From: Methanobacteriaceae archaeon
Lineage (GTDB): Archaea; Methanobacteriota; Methanobacteria; Methanobacteriales; Methanobacteriaceae
DNA length: 64,000 nt
Direction: 5' to 3'
NCBI GenBank assembly: GCA_900766745.1
Contig: CAAFWR010000123.1
Coordinates: 23,778 to 87,777 of the forward strand
The translations under genes and the position numbers were made by a program. The notes beneath the pieces were generated by a model that had not been told where the DNA came from, searched no databases, and worked only from the letters and a program-made list of their open reading frames with translations. Position 1 is the stretch's first letter. Each line of letters opens with the position of its first letter. Positions 63,081 to 64,000 of the stretch are shown in pieces.

Positions 63081-63492
63081 GTTCAATATATTTTTTCTTC
63101 AGTACCCTCCATTGGTAAGTTCACTAGCTTTATATTTAAGAAAGAAAATGAACATCCCAATACAGAAGGTACTATTTATCAAAGCACAAAGGGATATGCT
63201 TGATATATTCGATGAGGCATCACTTAAATTTATTGGGTATTTGCCAAAAGAAAGGTTCATCAAGAAATCGCTTTTGTTCCAAGGATTTATATCATTGGGG
63301 GATATTAAGCTTAGAAGTTCTTATGCTTATATAATGACCAATAGGATGATAGAAAATAAGATATGGGTATACCCAATTCGACTATCGGATAACTATAAAT
63401 CAATACAAAAAGGGAAATATAAATTATATACCGAAGTATTTGGTAAGGTTGGTATTCCTGGAATAACTAAAATTAGGTATAGCAATGAATAA
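62947..63492 (+). CDS. Hypothetical protein overlapping the previous gene
   Basis: A 181-residue protein, MKDTQLNSMDNGRAYLPSIS onward, with basic and aromatic residues and no recognised motif. Its N-terminal part overlaps the upstream gene by 134 bases in another frame, which is unusually long here; ATG 62971 would shorten this to 110. An AAGGAA run just before 62947 supports that start. Confidence 0.5.
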   Translation: MKDTQLNSMDNGRAYLPSISTKRDYRSVLLSYRIYNRLNPEEKNRFNIFFLQYPPLVSSLALYLRKKMNIPIQKVLFIKAQRDMLDIFDEASLKFIGYLPKERFIKKSLLFQGFISLGDIKLRSSYAYIMTNRMIENKIWVYPIRLSDNYKSIQKGKYKLYTEVFGKVGIPGITKIRYSNE

Positions 63493-63718
63493 TAAATTAT
63501 CAAGGGTAGGGTTAGTAACCCATGGCCCAATTAATCCTTTCATAGGTAAGACCTTTAAAAAGGTAACCTATGATAAACACCATAAGGAGGTTAAATCAGA
63601 AGTGGTAACCATAGAATCTCAAATAGAATTGAAAACAACTCTAGATGAGATTAAACAATTTAACAGTGATAACGAAAATCCCGGAAACGGTAATTATCAG
63701 AAACTTATAACAGAGTGA
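63485..63718 (+). CDS. Small hypothetical protein
   Basis: A 77-residue protein with a beta-like first half (GLVTHGPINPFIGKTFKKVT) and a polar second half with Asn/Gly (DNENPGNGNY). It overlaps the preceding gene by 8 bases. No family recognised. Confidence 0.5.
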   Translation: MNNKLSRVGLVTHGPINPFIGKTFKKVTYDKHHKEVKSEVVTIESQIELKTTLDEIKQFNSDNENPGNGNYQKLITE

Positions 63719-63757
63719 TATATTTTATATTAATTAACCAACTTAAACATTACGAAA

Positions 63758-64000
63758 ATGGCTAAGAAGAAAAAAGAAGTGGAACTGAAAGAAGTTTCCA
63801 GAACAGAAATTAATGGTGCAATTATCATCAAGTATGAAGATGGCTCAGTAAAAATCATCCCGGCTCCAATTACCTTGACCGCTGAAGAAGCTGAAGACCT
63901 CTTTGGTGCTGAATCCGAGGAAGAAGAAGAGGAAGAAGAAGAGGAAGAAGAAGAGGAAGAAGAAGAGGAAGAAGAAGAGGAAGAAGAAGAGGAAGAAGAA
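63758..64000 (+). CDS. N-terminal part of a protein with a poly-glutamate run (cut by window end)
   Basis: A partial frame of 81 codons, MAKKKKEVELKEVSRTEING onward. The first 53 residues form a basic-to-beta domain with IIIKYEDGSVKIIPAP, then LTAEEAEDLFGAESE leads into a run of only Glu up to the window edge. Its true length and end are unknown. The preceding 39 bases are AT-rich and could hold a promoter. The codon use (GCT, CCG, ACC) is more GC-rich than neighbours and resembles the capsid gene, suggesting strong expression or a structural role. Confidence 0.65.
   Translation, partial: MAKKKKEVELKEVSRTEINGAIIIKYEDGSVKIIPAPITLTAEEAEDLFGAESEEEEEEEEEEEEEEEEEEEEEEEEEEEE
63917..64000 (+). repeat. 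Tandem 12-bp repeat coding for poly-Glu
   Basis: Seven exact copies of GAGGAAGAAGAA run in frame from 63917 to the window edge, and may continue. Such a perfect tandem array is prone to slippage, so length variants between isolates are expected. Confidence 0.9.

Noticed and set aside
1-64000. Alternative genetic code (TAG or TGA read through)
   Set aside because: TAG ends the dUTPase cleanly before the next gene, and TGA stops are placed in tight overlaps with following starts throughout.
1-64000. CRISPR array, diversity-generating retroelement, integrase or tRNA genes
   Set aside because: No regularly spaced repeats, reverse transcriptase, recombinase or cloverleaf was seen. Tandem repeats found are in coding regions of the fibre and the last gene.

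Overview
The window is a dense, almost entirely plus-strand stretch of a tailed bacteriophage genome with a contractile tail (myovirus plan). It is AT-rich by eye. Several traits point to a Bacteroidales (gut Bacteroidetes) host: BACON-type and PKD-type domains in virion proteins, genes with little Shine-Dalgarno signal that begin right after the previous stop, and a TAnnTTTG-type -7 promoter element like that used by the Bacteroides primary sigma factor. TAA, TGA and TAG all act as normal stops, so the standard code applies. No integrase, CRISPR array, tRNA or reverse transcriptase was seen. No family assignment is claimed.

Layout. Positions 1-325 are a non-coding leader packed with inverted repeats. 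Positions 326-9406 hold a membrane-anchored protein, the large terminase, portal, an HK97-type protease fused to a scaffold-like tail, a putative decoration protein, the major capsid protein and head-completion proteins, one with a PKD domain. Positions 9419-18272 hold a 2094-residue fibre with a C-terminal self-cleaving chaperone domain, a five-BACON protein and a Cys/Gly-rich protein closed by a strong terminator. Positions 18366-37356 hold tail completion, sheath, tube, a tail assembly chaperone with a probable -1 frameshift into a 47-codon reading frame, tape measure, a P2/T4-like baseplate, a holin candidate and a collar-type fibre. A terminator then separates these from the only minus-strand gene, a sigma-factor-like protein (37464-38117).

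Positions 38297-61893 form a T4-flavoured replication, recombination and nucleotide module: DnaB-type helicase, zinc/TOPRIM primase, HNH endonuclease, ferritin-like protein, UvsW-like helicase, dUTPase, all-alpha NTP pyrophosphatase, two thymidylate-synthase-fold proteins, family A polymerase, GroES-like co-chaperonin, gp32-like ssDNA-binding protein, RecA/UvsX, 5' nuclease, P-loop kinase, SbcD/gp47, SbcC/gp46, a resolvase-like nuclease and a NusG-like factor. Positions 61958-64000 hold unassigned genes behind a promoter that shares an exact 20-bp sequence with the sigma-like gene, ending in a truncated gene with a tandem 12-bp poly-glutamate repeat.

How it fits together: the terminase, portal and protease build and fill the head, and the long structural run is probably transcribed late. 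The sigma-like and NusG-like proteins are candidates for redirecting host RNA polymerase. The most interesting hypothesis is a T4-like cytosine-modification pathway: an all-alpha NTP pyrophosphatase next to a thymidylate-synthase-family enzyme carrying Asp where thymidylate synthases have the dUMP-selecting Asn, as in T4 dCMP hydroxymethylase, plus a second divergent paralogue.
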